This document shows positions 63,545 through 64,000 of a stretch of 64,000 nucleotides of DNA, one piece after another. Source of the stretch: Salinisphaera sp. G21_0. GTDB taxonomy: Bacteria; Pseudomonadota; Gammaproteobacteria; Pseudomonadales; Endozoicomonadaceae. Under the pieces are notes generated by a model that did no database searches, was not told the DNA's origin, and worked only from the letters and a program-made list of their open reading frames with translations. The stretch lies in contig NZ_JAGHQW010000015.1 in the NCBI RefSeq assembly GCF_017744115.1, forward strand, positions 1 to 64,000, in the 5' to 3' direction. The first letter of the stretch is position 1. Every line of letters begins with the position of its first letter. Both the position numbers and the translations under genes were made by a program.

Positions 63545-64000
63545 TTATACTTCACCAGCCCCCTGGGAGGCACGGCAAACGTAGATATCAGCCACAAGGC
63601 CATTGGAGCAGGTCGGATAGTGTTCAGTAACCGCCTGTTTGACCGCATCCACTTTTTCTGCCGGAATCAGTGCAACGACGCAACCGCCAAAGCCGCCACC
63701 GGTCATTCTGACACCGCCTTCACTGCCAATCACAGCTTTGACAATATCAACAATACCGTCGATGGGTGGTACGGTGATCTCAAATTCATCCCGCATGGAG
63801 AGATGGGATTCAGCCATTAATCTGCCCATGGCTTCCAGGTCACCCCTGCCCAGTGCTTCGGCAGCGGCCAGGGTGCGATCATTTTCAGTCACCACATGGC
63901 GGGCCCGGCGGTAGGTCAGTTCATCCAGTTCGCCCTGGCTGGCTTCCAGCTGGTCCAGGGTAATATCCCGCAGGGCTTTGACGCCAAAGTGCTGTGCTGC
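63545..64000 (-). CDS. galK: Galactokinase, C-terminal part (runs off the window)
   Basis: The visible 151 codons are the C-terminal third of a galactokinase; the 5' part lies beyond 64000. In-frame sequence reads [21 protein letters not shown] at the edge, [33 protein letters not shown] and the conserved [18 protein letters not shown] motif (GHMP family third motif). It phosphorylates galactose to galactose-1-phosphate in the Leloir pathway. Nothing unusual in this part. Confidence 0.93.
   Translation of the reverse strand, partial: AAQHFGVKALRDITLDQLEASQGELDELTYRRARHVVTENDRTLAAAEALGRGDLEAMGRLMAESHLSMRDEFEITVPPIDGIVDIVKAVIGSEGGVRMTGGGFGGCVVALIPAEKVDAVKQAVTEHYPTCSNGLVADIYVCRASQGAGEV

Overview
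The window looks like part of a gammaproteobacterial chromosome, most plausibly an Endozoicomonas-type (Oceanospirillales, marine-animal-associated) genome. This is inferred from the mix of ordinary gammaproteobacterial housekeeping genes (prmB-aroC, leuCDB-asd-usg-fimV, recQ, dusA, mlaA, galK) with many eukaryotic-like or host-interaction genes: Ser/Thr kinases, RING plus ankyrin proteins, a type III secretion chaperone and giant coiled-coil proteins. No 16S or marker comparison was possible, so the genus is a guess.

Layout. 1-150: right end of an IS66-like element. 414-5942: two tandem paralogous eukaryotic-like kinases (minus), then a SycD/LcrH-type T3SS chaperone with an orphan partner gene (plus) and a serine-rich small protein (minus). 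6270-9209: SIMPL-domain protein, prmB, aroC. 9290-10599: a lysine-rich coiled-coil gene broken by an in-frame TGA and a frameshift. 10973-12586: RING-H2 plus ankyrin protein. 12704-14628: a decayed SulP transporter whose 3' tail occurs twice, on both sides of a WaaP/InaA-like kinase gene. 14702-23816: fadD, two large paralogous unknown genes and trkH; the gap between the paralogs is a chimera of a trkH remnant and a fadD remnant, which shows that one tandem duplication of the fadD-X-trkH segment took place. 23934-27821: AcuI/YhdH-type reductase, a flavoprotein and a second Cys-cluster plus ankyrin protein.

28242-37235 is a biosynthetic run: leuC-leuD-leuB-asd, two hotdog thioesterases, the asd-like usg gene and fimV. 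Directly after the fimV terminator, on the other strand, lies a complete tad/rcp (Flp pilus) locus reading from flp (49350) down to a tadD-like TPR lipoprotein (37306): prepilin peptidase, CpaB/RcpC, secretin, small lipoprotein, three TadE/F/G-type pseudopilins, TadZ, TadA, TadB and TadC. 49565-57045: recQ, dusA, an HsbR/HsbA-like response-regulator phosphatase and STAS pair, mlaA and a bile-acid/sodium symporter family gene.

57460-63391 holds two long coiled-coil proteins of unknown function and a small ORF between them, followed by a strong terminator and the C-terminal part of galactokinase running off the window.

The parts most likely to be undescribed are the kinase/SycD/partner cluster, the paired RING-ankyrin proteins, the duplicated 740-760-residue family, and the coiled-coil cluster near the right end. 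Several carry homopolymer G or C tracts that could be slippage sites. Start codons were chosen by hand from Shine-Dalgarno spacing where several were possible.
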